Shown here one piece after another: positions 1 to 8,631 of a stretch of DNA of 64,000 nucleotides. Source of the stretch: Pseudoalteromonas piratica. GTDB lineage: Bacteria > Pseudomonadota > Gammaproteobacteria > Enterobacterales > Alteromonadaceae. How positions within the stretch are numbered: position 1 is the stretch's first letter; each line of letters starts with the position of its first letter. The position numbers and the translations under genes were made by a program. The stretch is from the NCBI RefSeq assembly GCF_000788395.1, contig NZ_CP009888.1:2438001-2502000 (forward strand), written 5' to 3'. A model generated the notes under the pieces. It was not told the DNA's origin. It was given only the letters and a program-made list of their open reading frames with translations, and did no database searches.

Positions 1-184
1 AGAGGCTTGTGACTACTTTCAGGGCAAAGATATTAAATTAGCACAAGTAACTTCCGACAAAGATGAAGTACTGTTAATGCTAAATAATACCTGTGTCGGC
101 TTAGGCAAGTGGCAAAAAAACAAAATTAAGAACGGTTTACCACGTGAATTAGTTCGGGATAGCCAGTTGATAACTTGGGAATAA
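1..184 (+). CDS. rsmF: 16S rRNA m5C1407 methyltransferase RsmF, 3' end only
   Basis: Only the last 60 codons are in the window (reading from base 2, stop at 182-184). The C-terminal motif [14 protein letters not shown] matches the PRELVRDGKLF end I recall for E. coli RsmF (YebU), which uses S-adenosylmethionine to methylate C1407 of 16S rRNA in the small ribosomal subunit. The catalytic domain lies upstream of the window, so the call rests on this short C-terminal signature alone. A hairpin followed by a T run about 40 bases after the stop suggests the gene ends its transcript here. Another protein sharing this C-terminal domain cannot be fully excluded. Confidence 0.72.
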   Translation, partial: EACDYFQGKDIKLAQVTSDKDEVLLMLNNTCVGLGKWQKNKIKNGLPRELVRDSQLITWE

Positions 185-221
185 CCTTGAATACATTTGT
201 TAACAAAATCTTAAAAAGTCT

Positions 222-253
222 GTAACCAACTGTTTTAGTTAAGGTTATTTTTT
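222..253 (+). terminator. Probable rho-independent terminator after rsmF
   Basis: TAACC and AACT on the left pair with AGTT and GGTTA on the right, with a small internal mismatch, followed by a run of T. It starts 37 bases after the rsmF stop. Confidence 0.55.
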
Positions 254-374
254 GAGCAAAAATTTCCTTTTTTGGATTAATTTAACTACAATTACTAATA
301 CTTTTTCACTTCTCCCTATGAATGATAAAGTTTTTAAGTTAGCGCACGGCTCATCAAATGAGCCATTCCCCTAA
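254..374 (+). other. Gene-free stretch with possible small RNA or leader
   Basis: The 316 bases between rsmF and the next gene hold no ORF with a clear ribosome binding site. The stretch contains a strong hairpin at 348-364 (GGCTCAT, loop CAA, ATGAGCC). It also holds an 18-codon ORF at 318-374 whose stop directly abuts the terminator stem at 375. That ORF has no Shine-Dalgarno sequence. A second terminator so far from rsmF, after the first one, suggests an independent short transcript, but no convincing promoter was found. Confidence 0.3.
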
Positions 375-411
375 GCCCAGGACAATGTGGATTGGTCCTG
401 GGCAATTTTTA
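375..411 (+). terminator. Strong rho-independent terminator
   Basis: GCCCAGGAC (375-383) pairs with GTCCTGGGC (395-403) and is followed by AATTTTT. It is about 190 bases after rsmF and behind another terminator, so it may end a separate short RNA. Confidence 0.75.
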
Positions 412-500
412 TCTAGCCTGCAAAACCAATAAATACGGCCTATTAGTCACTAAAATAACGCTATATTGCCTAATGTGAACCCAAAAAACTCGCCGTTAAA

Positions 501-2348
501 TCAGCTTTTTTCATTTAAATCGAATTCTGTGATGTTTCCATCACCATGCAATAACTGATATTTGGTCAGTCTTTCGTTTTCAAGGCGCACTAAACTTATC
601 GCCGAATCACTAACTAAATGCTTAGAAGATTCTTTGTGGCGATGCTTATGTACCTTCATTTGCCAACGTTTAGTAAAGAAGTTAAGCGGGCTGCTTGGGT
701 GATATAAAATACTGTCTAAGGTATTTAATTTATTAAGTAAGGACTTGGGAAATTCATTTTTGATCCCGCTTGCGGTTAATTGCCAGATACGGTTATCGCG
801 GTTCGAAAAACGGCTTTGTACTGAAAAGCAAAATGAGTAATGCACATCGCCCGATAAAATCAGTGTTTCAATGGGCGTATCAGCACGTTTGAATGTTTGC
901 ATTAATTTACGCGCTGCACCTTCATGGGCCATCCAGTTTTCAACATCAACCAATAACGGCTGGCCACAAAAGTTAAAGATTGCTTGAATAGCTTCAATCG
1001 ACTTAACACCAAAAACTGGCGCGGGTGAAATTAATATCGCTTCTTCTAACCCTGTCAGGTTATTTTCAAGCTCTACCAATTGCTCCCAATCGAGTAACCC
1101 TGATGGTTCATTGAAATCTGTTTCGTTACGCCAGCGGTGGGTTCGCGTATCAAGAGCAATAATTTTTGGTTGTGTGTCTAAACAATAATGCCATTTGTCG
1201 AATGCTAAAATCTGTTTATCAAAGGCATTTAAATTGCTGTAGCCATTTTCACTGTGTTTATTAAATTGCGTTAATAACGTTAGTGTATATTCACCACCAT
1301 CATTGCCTAAGCCTTGAAAAACAAGATAACTAATTAGGCCATTAGCGATAATTCGTTTACTGACAGAATTTGAATAGACTGCTTGTTCCCAACCTGCGGT
1401 TAAGTTCCAATCATCTGTCACATCATGATCATCAAACATGGTGATATGTGAAATATTGGCAAACAGTTTTTCAACTATGGGTAATCCAGTTACAAATTCC
1501 GCTATATGTGTCTTTTCTTTTACGAATTTAGCTTGATGATCTGGATCTGTTGAATCAAACGTAAGTGTATCTAACTCAACTAGTTGCCAACATGCTGCAC
1601 TGGTTGTTAACAGATAAAGGGCAAAGAATTCTTCAATATGAACCAAGTGGTTATGCGACTTTAAACTGGTAAAGTGTTCTAAATCGCGGCGTAGCCAATA
1701 ACCTAATTCGAGCTTAGAGCGTTCATGCCACTTTGTTGTAGGTAAAAACGCGTCTCGCTTGTAAAGTGTTTGACTAGATCCATACCCAAGCGGTTCAAGT
1801 AAACATGGCTCTTTAAATAGTTTAAGCGCATCAATCAACTTTTCGATAGCAAGTAGCATCGGGCCAGCAACATCATCAGCATATATTTGATCGCCTGACA
1901 TAATTAATACACTTGGTTCTTCGCTAGCTTGTTGTCTTTTAGACGCTAAAAAATGGCTTGCACTAATTAATGCATCTTTTGATTCATGATGCGGATTGCG
2001 ACATGAGCCATGCAACATGCTGTTTAGTTGTTTTGGAATCACAAACGCGCATTGCGATTGGCCTTCTAGGTAGTAAGGACTTAAATCGAGTGACTCACCC
2101 TCTAGACTCAGTTGGTAATCAATTAGTTGATCAACTGGAAAAGGCTTATCGTCATTAGGCGTTAAAAAATAATAATGACAAAAGCAGTGCCCACCCAATT
2201 GCAAAACATGATGCGACTGAGAAAACTCACCTAATGGCTCTGAGCTAACATCAAATGGATGCGCTTGCCTACTGACAAAAAACAGCGTGACTTTTGATGG
2301 CTCCGCTCTTCGGATCATCGGCCCTGTAAGTAAAAGAGGCAGTGTCAC
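501..2348 (-). CDS. PhoD-like metallophosphoesterase (alkaline phosphatase D family)
   Basis: A protein of about 615 residues with the metal-site blocks of the PhoD-like family, in order: a GSCRNP motif near residue 115, GDQIYADD near 150, FDDHDVTDDW around 305, and SGDVHYSFCF near 500. These are Asp, Asn and His ligands of a binuclear metal centre that cleaves phosphoesters. No signal peptide is visible, so a cytoplasmic location is likely, unlike classical secreted PhoD. The longest frame opens at TTG (2360); GTG at 2346-2348 is preferred because GGA lies a suitable distance upstream and it keeps the conserved PLLLTGP start. It follows tatD on the same strand after about 17 bases, so it is probably the last gene of that operon. 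The substrate is unknown. Confidence 0.75.
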   Translation of the reverse strand: MTLPLLLTGPMIRRAEPSKVTLFFVSRQAHPFDVSSEPLGEFSQSHHVLQLGGHCFCHYYFLTPNDDKPFPVDQLIDYQLSLEGESLDLSPYYLEGQSQCAFVIPKQLNSMLHGSCRNPHHESKDALISASHFLASKRQQASEEPSVLIMSGDQIYADDVAGPMLLAIEKLIDALKLFKEPCLLEPLGYGSSQTLYKRDAFLPTTKWHERSKLELGYWLRRDLEHFTSLKSHNHLVHIEEFFALYLLTTSAACWQLVELDTLTFDSTDPDHQAKFVKEKTHIAEFVTGLPIVEKLFANISHITMFDDHDVTDDWNLTAGWEQAVYSNSVSKRIIANGLISYLVFQGLGNDGGEYTLTLLTQFNKHSENGYSNLNAFDKQILAFDKWHYCLDTQPKIIALDTRTHRWRNETDFNEPSGLLDWEQLVELENNLTGLEEAILISPAPVFGVKSIEAIQAIFNFCGQPLLVDVENWMAHEGAARKLMQTFKRADTPIETLILSGDVHYSFCFSVQSRFSNRDNRIWQLTASGIKNEFPKSLLNKLNTLDSILYHPSSPLNFFTKRWQMKVHKHRHKESSKHLVSDSAISLVRLENERLTKYQLLHGDGNITEFDLNEKS

Positions 2349-2365
2349 GCTATTTTCCAAGGTGT

Positions 2366-3139
2366 TTACTTCGCAAGCTTAAATAATTGATAGAAATTAT
2401 CTGTGGTTGCTTTCGCCAGCTCTGAAAACGCTAAGTTTTTTAGATCCGCAATAAAATAAGCAACATCTTCAACATACGCCGGTTGGTTTGTTTTACCACG
2501 GTGCGGCACAGGCGCTAAGTATGGCGAGTCGGTTTCAATAAGTAAGCGATCGAGTGGAATTTTTTCGACAACCTCACGCAGTGCTGACGCATTTCTAAAA
2601 GTAACAATGCCTGATATAGAAATATAAAAACCAAGCTCAAGCGCTTGCTTTGCCATTTCCCAATCTTCAGTAAAGCAATGGAGTACACCGCCGCATTTTT
2701 CGGCGTTGTGCGCACGCATAATATCAAGCGTATCTTGCTTTGCATCACGGGTATGGATAATCAGCGGTTTATTTAATTCATTTGCCACATCAATATGGCC
2801 TGCAAACGAATCTTTTTGCACTTGGTGGGTGTCTTTACTGTAATAGTAATCAAGCCCGGTTTCACCAATGGCGACAACTTTGTCGTTATTAGCAAGGTTT
2901 AGTAAACGTGCTTTATCAAGTACATCTTTTTGGTCAAGTGGATGAACGCCGCAGCTTACTGATACATCAGGAAAATTTTGCACTTTTTCCAGCATGCCTG
3001 GAAATTGGTCAAGGGTAACTGATACACATAAAAAGTGTTCTACTTGTTTAGCGCGCGCGTTTTCAAGTACTTGTTCGAGTGATAAGCCAAGCTCATCAAA
3101 ATTTAATCTGTCTAAATGACAATGAGAATCTACAATCAC
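2366..3139 (-). CDS. ycfH: TatD-family metal-dependent hydrolase (YcfH type)
   Basis: A 257-residue TIM-barrel amidohydrolase with all TatD motifs: HCHLD at residues 6-10 giving two metal-binding His, GETGLDYYY near 92, HTRDA and HCF in the middle, and ETDSPYLAP near 202. The family binds two divalent metals; members have DNase or 3'-exonuclease activity. The start is GTG at 3137-3139, fitting the family N-terminus IVDSHCH. Its place after tmk-holB-pilZ matches E. coli ycfH and Pseudomonas tatD, so this is the YcfH paralogue and not the tatABC-linked TatD. It lies 14 bases after the pilZ stop. Confidence 0.93.
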   Translation of the reverse strand: MIVDSHCHLDRLNFDELGLSLEQVLENARAKQVEHFLCVSVTLDQFPGMLEKVQNFPDVSVSCGVHPLDQKDVLDKARLLNLANNDKVVAIGETGLDYYYSKDTHQVQKDSFAGHIDVANELNKPLIIHTRDAKQDTLDIMRAHNAEKCGGVLHCFTEDWEMAKQALELGFYISISGIVTFRNASALREVVEKIPLDRLLIETDSPYLAPVPHRGKTNQPAYVEDVAYFIADLKNLAFSELAKATTDNFYQLFKLAK

Positions 3140-3153
3140 AAAAAATCCATAAA

Positions 3154-3480
3154 CTACATGGTATAAGTGGGATCGCTAGAGTTTAACATACCGCCAAGCA
3201 TTTTTTCGATTTTATCGCGTACTTGGCTTTTATCATCGATAAAGCTCACACCCACACCTGGCGGGTTAGAGTTTTGGCTACCTTGCGGTGTGATCCATAC
3301 AACCTCACCCGTGATCACATCTTCTTCTAGTGCATCCGGTAAGCTAATACGAAGTGCAAGCGGCTGTGACATTTCAAATTGCATATTCGTACGCACAAAT
3401 AAGCCACCTGTTTTCAAGTAAGGCATATAGCTTTTATACAGCTCACGTGTATCTTCAAAATCAACGAGTAATTCTTGCAA
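3154..3480 (-). CDS. pilZ: Type IV pilus protein PilZ
   Basis: A 108-residue single PilZ-domain protein. YMPYLKTGGLFVRT, VVWITPQGSQ, GVGVSF and the end PTYTM match the Pseudomonas aeruginosa PilZ that founded the family and is needed for type IV pilus assembly. Like that protein it lacks the RxxxR and DxSxxG c-di-GMP-binding motifs, so it probably does not bind c-di-GMP and acts through protein partners (PilB and FimX in Pseudomonas and Xanthomonas; inference here). The start is TTG at 3478-3480, supported by AGGAC seven bases upstream. It sits between holB and tatD as in Pseudomonas. Confidence 0.93.
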   Translation of the reverse strand: MQELLVDFEDTRELYKSYMPYLKTGGLFVRTNMQFEMSQPLALRISLPDALEEDVITGEVVWITPQGSQNSNPPGVGVSFIDDKSQVRDKIEKMLGGMLNSSDPTYTM

Positions 3481-3493
3481 AATAATGTCCTAT

Positions 3494-4384
3494 TTATAAA
3501 TAACTTAATTTTTTCAGTAATTGATTTAACTGTAGAGACAAATTAAGTCCTTTAACTTCTTTAAATTTATCTGCAAAGCTCAGTAGCGCTTGGCTTTTTT
3601 CTTGGTAGCGTTTTATATCAAGCGTATTACCGAGTAGCTCACTTTGCAATTTTTGTGCGTAAAATTGCACAAATATGTCTATATAATCAGGGTTTTGATT
3701 AAAAAGTTCAAGCAATTGCTTATGGCAAGCATGAATGTCATTTTTCATTGCCATAGCATATAAACTTTCAATGACAGTAATGCGATCTTGTTGTTGCCAT
3801 AACGCAAGGGTGTTTGGCTTATCTAAAAATGCCGAAACCCACGGTGCATTAATATCGATGCCTAAACCCGCTATAAATGATTTAGCTTGTTGATGTTCTA
3901 CCGTCAGTTGCTTTTTGAAACAACGACTTAAAATTGTAGCAGGCAATGCTGCACTATTATTGGCTAACAATATCAAATAGCGACTTTTATTAGGCTCTTC
4001 CAGTGTTTTTAATAGCGCATTGCTGGCAGATAAGGTTAAGCTCTCTGCGTTTTTGATGATAACAACTTTATTGCCTTGATAACTCGCACTCGTTACAAAG
4101 AAATCACTAATTGCACGAACTTGTTCAACGCTAATAGTTTCTTTATCTGGCTCAATTAATAAATAATCGGGATGCGTTTGGCTTTGATTTAAAAGACATG
4201 CTTTACAATGGCCACATGCCTGCATGGCATTTGTCAGACACAACAAGTCAAATGCCACTTGCTGTGCTAAATCAAAACTCCCCACCCCATGATTACCAAG
4301 TAATAAAAGCCCGTGATGCAATTGTTGGTTTGCGCCAAGGGTTACTAAGCTTTGATAGTCATTTTGAAGCCAGGTTGGGATCAC
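3494..4384 (-). CDS. holB: DNA polymerase III subunit delta'
   Basis: A 296-residue clamp-loader subunit. The N-terminal AAA+ module has a degenerate P-loop (GNHGVGSF, residues 30-37, without the usual lysine), as expected for a delta' subunit that does not hydrolyse ATP. Cys49, Cys57, Cys60 and Cys63 form the zinc module (CGHCKAC region), followed by PDYLLIEP and the sensor region LLKTLEEP. With DnaX and HolA it loads the sliding clamp at the replication fork. The start codon is GTG and overlaps the tmk stop as GTGA, which indicates translational coupling. Confidence 0.95.
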   Translation of the reverse strand: MIPTWLQNDYQSLVTLGANQQLHHGLLLLGNHGVGSFDLAQQVAFDLLCLTNAMQACGHCKACLLNQSQTHPDYLLIEPDKETISVEQVRAISDFFVTSASYQGNKVVIIKNAESLTLSASNALLKTLEEPNKSRYLILLANNSAALPATILSRCFKKQLTVEHQQAKSFIAGLGIDINAPWVSAFLDKPNTLALWQQQDRITVIESLYAMAMKNDIHACHKQLLELFNQNPDYIDIFVQFYAQKLQSELLGNTLDIKRYQEKSQALLSFADKFKEVKGLNLSLQLNQLLKKLSYL

Positions 4385-5010
4385 GCAGTTGCCCCTGAAA
4401 TAAATTGATTTAGTGCATCTTTAATATCAGAGTGTACCTTCTCCATTGCTTGGCTCGCATCAATAGTAACAATACTTTTATCATTTTTTGCGGCTGCTAA
4501 ATACACTTCACGGGTTCTTTCAAAAAAACTTAACTGTTCAAGCTCAATGCGATCTAACTCACCGCGATTAGCCGCGCGCGCTAGGCCAATTTTAGGATCA
4601 ATGTCTAAATACAAGGTTAAATTTGGTTTTAATTCACCTAAAACAATTTCTGCTAAGGCTTCAAGTTTATGTTTCTCAATGTTTCGACCACCACCTTGGT
4701 AGGCTTGTGACGATAAATCGTGCCTATCGCCTAACACCCAATCACCACGACCGAGCGCTGGCGCAATCACATTTTCAACCAATTGCGAGCGCGCTGCATA
4801 CATTAACAGAAGCTCAGTTGCATCACTGACCTTTTCTTCATGTGTTGCTTTAACCAGACTGCGCAGTGACTCGGCAAGCGGTGTGCCACCTGGTTCGCGG
4901 GTATTTACAAAATTAATTTCAGCGTCATTTAATACTTGCTGACAAACAGCAATCGCCGATGACTTTCCAGCGCCCTCAAGGCCCTCAATTACAATAAATT
5001 TACCAATCAT
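4381..5010 (-). CDS. tmk: Thymidylate kinase
   Basis: A 209-residue dTMP kinase that makes dTDP for dTTP synthesis in the cytoplasm. The P-loop GLEGAGKSS is at residues 10-18, the [11 protein letters not shown] motif near 38-48, and [16 protein letters not shown] near 95-110 supplies the DR[YH] and lid residues. Length is normal for the family. Its ATG overlaps the mltG stop as ATGA and its stop overlaps the holB start, so mltG-tmk-holB is translated as a coupled block. Confidence 0.97.
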   Translation of the reverse strand: MIGKFIVIEGLEGAGKSSAIAVCQQVLNDAEINFVNTREPGGTPLAESLRSLVKATHEEKVSDATELLLMYAARSQLVENVIAPALGRGDWVLGDRHDLSSQAYQGGGRNIEKHKLEALAEIVLGELKPNLTLYLDIDPKIGLARAANRGELDRIELEQLSFFERTREVYLAAAKNDKSIVTIDASQAMEKVHSDIKDALNQFISGATA

Positions 5011-5993
5011 TTGTTTAAAAGATATTTCCTAACCGCTGCATTATGTTCAGCTAATGTTTTTGAAAAGTGGTGCTCTCCACCACCCGATGCAACAAAATAA
5101 TAAAAATCAGAGTAACGCGGATTCAAAGTTGCGTAAATAGCTTGCTCTGATGGCATCGCAATGGGAGTTGGCGGCAAACCATTGATGCGGTATGTATTAT
5201 AAGGTGTATGACGCCTTAAATGTTCCGACTTTATATCGCCTTGATACTCATCACCTAAGCCATAAATGACTGTTGGATCGGTTTGTAAACGCATGCCTTT
5301 ATTAATACGATTAACAAACACAGACGCAATTAAATCGCGTTCTGCATTGTGACCTGATTCTTTTTCAATTATTGAAGCTAAAATGAGCGCTTCATATTGC
5401 GATTTCAAAGGCACAGCCATATCACGTGATTGCCATGCCTTATCTAAAGTTTGCTGCATTTTATCATAAGCACGTTTTAGAATTGCTAGTTGACTATCAC
5501 CTGCGGAATAAAAATACGTATCAGGATAAAACCACCCTTCTGGATTATCTTGCTTGATACCCATCTCTTTTAGCGCATTGTTCAATGCTGTTTCAGAGAC
5601 TTGTTCAAGATAGTCAGCATTTTTAAAATCGCTTAATACTTGTTTGAAAGTACTACCTTCTAAAATCGTAAATGGAAATTGATGATCGCGCCCTTTATTC
5701 ATATCGCTAATCATTTCAAGCAGTGGTTTTGCTTCAATCAAGTACATGCCTTGCTTCAGCTTAACTAACTCTGGATTAATTTTGGCGTACACTTTTAACC
5801 AAAAACAATCTTTTACCCAGCCATTCTTTTTAAATGCTGAACACATGCTATTAACACCCGTGCCAGCTTTTACTTGATACAAGGTTGCTTCACTTATTGA
5901 TAATTGCACAGTTTGAAGTTGCTTTAACTGAAAGCCCGCAAACGTCGCGAAAGCCACAAAAAGCGTAAATAAAAAAGCGAAAGCACGGATCAT
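5007..5993 (-). CDS. mltG: Endolytic murein transglycosylase MltG
   Basis: A 328-residue YceG/MltG protein. One N-terminal membrane helix (about residues 4-22) is followed by a LysM-like periplasmic part and the YceG catalytic domain. The catalytic glutamate is in [11 protein letters not shown] (about residue 200), followed by [12 protein letters not shown] and [10 protein letters not shown], which are family hallmarks. It cleaves nascent glycan strands in the periplasm and is thought to set strand length. The ATG overlaps the pabC stop (ATGA), continuing the coupled operon. Confidence 0.95.
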   Translation of the reverse strand: MIRAFAFLFTLFVAFATFAGFQLKQLQTVQLSISEATLYQVKAGTGVNSMCSAFKKNGWVKDCFWLKVYAKINPELVKLKQGMYLIEAKPLLEMISDMNKGRDHQFPFTILEGSTFKQVLSDFKNADYLEQVSETALNNALKEMGIKQDNPEGWFYPDTYFYSAGDSQLAILKRAYDKMQQTLDKAWQSRDMAVPLKSQYEALILASIIEKESGHNAERDLIASVFVNRINKGMRLQTDPTVIYGLGDEYQGDIKSEHLRRHTPYNTYRINGLPPTPIAMPSEQAIYATLNPRYSDFYYFVASGGGEHHFSKTLAEHNAAVRKYLLNK

Positions 5994-6781
5994 AAAGACC
6001 TCTCTGCTAAAAAGTCTAGCGCAGCGTCTAATGGAAAACGTTTCTCATCTAAACGTGTAATCGGCACGATTCCCATCAGGCTATTACAACAAAATAAACT
6101 ATCTGCGCTATAACACTCTTCAAGTGAGATTGTTTTAAAGGTTATGGCTAGTTTTTTCTGTAAATGCGCCAAATAGACGCCAAAAATCCCGGACTTATCA
6201 AGATGAGGTGAATATAGTTTGCCATCTTTTAAAAGTAATAAATTGGCCACAGTGGTTTCGATTACTTCGCCATTGCAGTTAAGTAATAACCCTTCACTAA
6301 ACCCTTTTTGCTTAAGTTCGTGTTTAGCTAATACTTGCTCAAGACGATTTAATGTTTTTAAACCGGCAACAAGGGGATTGATTGCCAATGGTGTTTCAAG
6401 GGTATCAAGCGCGATACCATCTGCTTTAATCGTTAAATAGGGCTCAGGAAAAGCGAGGCAGCTAATATAAACATGAGGGGTTTGTTGTTCGGGTAGTTGA
6501 TAGCCTCTGCCGCCTGCACCTCGACTCACAACCACTTTAACAACCGCAAGACTATGTGACTTTGCGACTTTAATAATATTTGATTCAATTTCAGTTAGGT
6601 TGAGATTGTCGAAGAAAAGTCGCTCACTACATTGCCGCAAACGTGCTAAATGTTCATCTAATAAACAAGGTTTACCATTTTCAACTTTAATCGTTGTAAA
6701 AAAGCCATCACCATATTGCAATGCTCTATCATTACTGGTGATAGTTGGAGTTTCGCTATTTGTTATTATTGTTATGTCCAT
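5990..6781 (-). CDS. pabC: Aminodeoxychorismate lyase
   Basis: A class IV PLP-dependent enzyme of about 263 residues that converts 4-amino-4-deoxychorismate to p-aminobenzoate and pyruvate for folate synthesis. RALQYGDGFFTTI near the N-terminus, LARL, and the PLP lysine in GLKTLNRLEQVLAK (about residue 143) are typical, as is NLLLLKDGKLYSPHL. The longest frame begins at GTG 6787, but ATG at 6779-6781 (Met-Asp-Ile) is the more likely start. No clear Shine-Dalgarno precedes either. The start lies only a few bases past the T run of the fabF terminator, so transcription entering this operon may be attenuated. Confidence 0.93.
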   Translation of the reverse strand: MDITIITNSETPTITSNDRALQYGDGFFTTIKVENGKPCLLDEHLARLRQCSERLFFDNLNLTEIESNIIKVAKSHSLAVVKVVVSRGAGGRGYQLPEQQTPHVYISCLAFPEPYLTIKADGIALDTLETPLAINPLVAGLKTLNRLEQVLAKHELKQKGFSEGLLLNCNGEVIETTVANLLLLKDGKLYSPHLDKSGIFGVYLAHLQKKLAITFKTISLEECYSADSLFCCNSLMGIVPITRLDEKRFPLDAALDFLAERSL

Positions 6782-6787
6782 ACACAC

Positions 6788-6817
6788 AAAAAAGCCTAGG
6801 AAATCCTAGGCTTTTAT
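6788..6817 (-). terminator. Terminator between fabF and pabC
   Basis: GCCTAGG (6794-6800) and CCTAGGC (6805-6811) form a perfect stem flanked by A and T runs, so it can work in both directions. On the minus strand its T run ends about six bases before the pabC ATG. Confidence 0.85.
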
Positions 6818-6841
6818 TCACAATTCGATTTCTGCTAATGA

Positions 6842-8080
6842 TTATATCTTCTTAAATAATAAAGAGCCATTAGTTCCACCAAAGCCAAATGAATTACATA
6901 GGGCATAGTCTAACTTAGCATCACGCGCGGTATGCGCAACATAATCTAAGTCACAGCCTTCACTTGGGTTATCAAGGTTAATTGTCGGTGTTACTTTTTG
7001 ATCTTGAAGCGATAAAATCGTTACGATTGATTCAACTGAACCTGCAGCACCAAGTAAGTGGCCCATCATTGATTTGGTTGAGCTTACTAATACATCGCTT
7101 GCCGCTGCGCCATAAATTGACTTAACAGCGTTAGTTTCAGCAATATCTCCCGCTGGTGTCGAAGTACCGTGTGCGTTGATATAACCAACTTGCTCTGCAT
7201 TTACACCAGCATCATTGAGTGCATTTTTCATTGCAAGTGCGGCACCTGCACCGTCTTCTGGTGGTGACGTCATGTGATATGCATCGCCACTCATACCAAA
7301 ACCTACTAACTCGGCATAAATTTTTGCACCGCGTGCTTTTGCGTGTTCGTATTCTTCAAGCACAATTACACCCGCGCCATCAGCCAGTACAAAACCGTCA
7401 CGGTCTTTATCCCACGGACGCGATGCTGCTTGTGGGTTGTCATTGCGTGTAGATAATGCACGCGCTGAGCTAAAGCCGCCCATGCCAATTGGTGTTGATG
7501 CTTTTTCTGCACCACCTGCAACCATAGCATCAGCATCACCATAGGCAATCATACGTGCTGCGTGACCAATATTATGAAGACCTGTTGTACATGCCGTAAC
7601 TATCGAGATATTTGGACCTTTAAGGCCGTGCATAATCGATAAATGACCAGAGATCATATTGATAATGGTTGAAGGCACGTAAAACGGTGATAATTTGCGA
7701 GGACCACTGTTAAGTAATTTAACATGGTTTTCTTCGATAAGTGTTAGACCACCAATACCTGAACCTACCGCAACACCAATACGCTCAGCATTTTCTTCGG
7801 TAACTTCTAATCCAGAATCTTTAAATGCTTGTACACCAGCAGCAATACCATATTGAATGAATAAATCCATCTTTTTGGTGTCTTTTTTCGCCATGTACAA
7901 TGTTGGGTCAAAATCTTTTACCAGACCCGCGAATTTAGTACCAAAATCAGACGTATCAAAATGGTCAATTAAACCAATGCCACTTTGACCCGCTAATAAA
8001 CCTTGCCATGTTGTATCAACATCATTACCTAGAGGGGTTAACATACCTAGGCCAGTAACCACTACTCGACGTTTAGCCAC
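6842..8080 (-). CDS. fabF: 3-oxoacyl-ACP synthase II
   Basis: A condensing enzyme of about 412 residues for chain elongation in type II fatty-acid synthesis. The Cys-His-His triad is visible: Cys164 in VTACTTG, His304 in [11 protein letters not shown] and His341 in GHLLGAAG, followed by [12 protein letters not shown]. The frame extends upstream to TTG (8092) and ATG (8086), but GGAG directly touches that ATG. GTG at 8078-8080 has GGAG six bases upstream and gives [14 protein letters not shown], matching E. coli [14 protein letters not shown], so I chose GTG. It lies downstream of acpP, separated by two hairpin terminators that probably lower its expression relative to acpP. Confidence 0.96.
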   Translation of the reverse strand: MAKRRVVVTGLGMLTPLGNDVDTTWQGLLAGQSGIGLIDHFDTSDFGTKFAGLVKDFDPTLYMAKKDTKKMDLFIQYGIAAGVQAFKDSGLEVTEENAERIGVAVGSGIGGLTLIEENHVKLLNSGPRKLSPFYVPSTIINMISGHLSIMHGLKGPNISIVTACTTGLHNIGHAARMIAYGDADAMVAGGAEKASTPIGMGGFSSARALSTRNDNPQAASRPWDKDRDGFVLADGAGVIVLEEYEHAKARGAKIYAELVGFGMSGDAYHMTSPPEDGAGAALAMKNALNDAGVNAEQVGYINAHGTSTPAGDIAETNAVKSIYGAAASDVLVSSTKSMMGHLLGAAGSVESIVTILSLQDQKVTPTINLDNPSEGCDLDYVAHTARDAKLDYALCNSFGFGGTNGSLLFKKI

Positions 8081-8114
8081 AGTCATCTCCAAAATATATT
8101 AGGTGCAGATAATA

Positions 8115-8138
8115 CAAAAGCCCTAATGAGGGCTTTTG
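8115..8138 (-). terminator. Hairpin terminator between acpP and fabF (distal)
   Basis: CAAAAGCCCT and AGGGCTTTTG form a perfect 10-bp stem with loop AATG. It is the second of two tandem hairpins after acpP and is likely leaky, since fabF follows. Confidence 0.7.
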
Positions 8139-8144
8139 AAAAAC

Positions 8145-8170
8145 TAAAGGCAGCTAAAATGCTGCCTTTA
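8145..8170 (-). terminator. Hairpin terminator directly after acpP
   Basis: TAAAGGCAGC and GCTGCCTTTA form a perfect 10-bp stem with a 6-base loop, just after the acpP stop; on the minus strand it is followed by a T-rich stretch. Confidence 0.7.
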
Positions 8171-8185
8171 ATGTCTATGCTTTTA

Positions 8186-8422
8186 TTACTCAGCGTGAGC
8201 AGTAACGTAATCGATAGCTGCTTGAACTGTAGTGATCTTCTCAGCTTCTTCGTCTGGGATCTCAGTGTCAAACTCTTCTTCAAGAGCCATTACTAGTTCT
8301 ACAGTGTCTAGTGAATCAGCGCCTAAATCATCAACAAATGATGCTTCTGCTTTTACTTCTTCTTCTTGAACACCTAGTTGCTCTACGATGATTTTTTGAA
8401 CACGTTCTTGGATGTTGCTCAT
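8186..8422 (-). CDS. acpP: Acyl carrier protein
   Basis: A 78-residue acidic four-helix carrier protein. Ser37 in [12 protein letters not shown] is the 4'-phosphopantetheine attachment site, and the DSL motif and helix II are typical. It carries acyl chains for fatty-acid, phospholipid and lipid A synthesis in the cytoplasm. The ATG is preceded by AAGGAAAC, a strong ribosome binding site. It has its own promoter at 8476-8504 and two hairpins directly after the stop, fitting a very abundant short mRNA. Confidence 0.98.
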   Translation of the reverse strand: MSNIQERVQKIIVEQLGVQEEEVKAEASFVDDLGADSLDTVELVMALEEEFDTEIPDEEAEKITTVQAAIDYVTAHAE

Positions 8423-8475
8423 TCTTGTTTCCTTAATTAAAAAACGCTTTTGCGTTATTTTTCAGATTGCGGCGT

Positions 8476-8504
8476 AGTGTACGCTGCAAAATTTTATGAT
8501 TCAA
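8476..8504 (-). promoter_or_regulatory. Sigma-70 promoter of acpP
   Basis: On the minus strand TTGAAT (8499-8504) and TACACT (8476-8481) are spaced by exactly 17 bases, with a GC-rich stretch after the -10. The leader then holds a short hairpin AACGC/GCGTT with a T run (8439-8456) just before the acpP ribosome binding site. Confidence 0.65.
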
Positions 8505-8598
8505 GATTCATTTCGATTTTTATTATCTGGTCGAACCTCATAAATCTAAAACTAACCTTTTATCGCCTACTTTCACCGCAATTTCAACCCTAAATTTA

Positions 8599-8617
8599 AC
8601 AATTTCGCCGAAATTGT
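8599..8617 (-). terminator. Weak hairpin after fabG
   Basis: ACAATTTC and GAAATTGT form an 8-bp stem with loop GGC about 15 bases after the fabG stop. The T run is poor, so it may only partly terminate. Confidence 0.35.
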
Positions 8618-8631
8618 GATAGGACCTTGGG

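Noticed and set aside
8083..8283. Minus-strand ORF overlapping acpP and the two hairpins
   Set aside because: It overlaps acpP in another frame and its low-complexity product is Leu/Ser-rich; acpP is certain.
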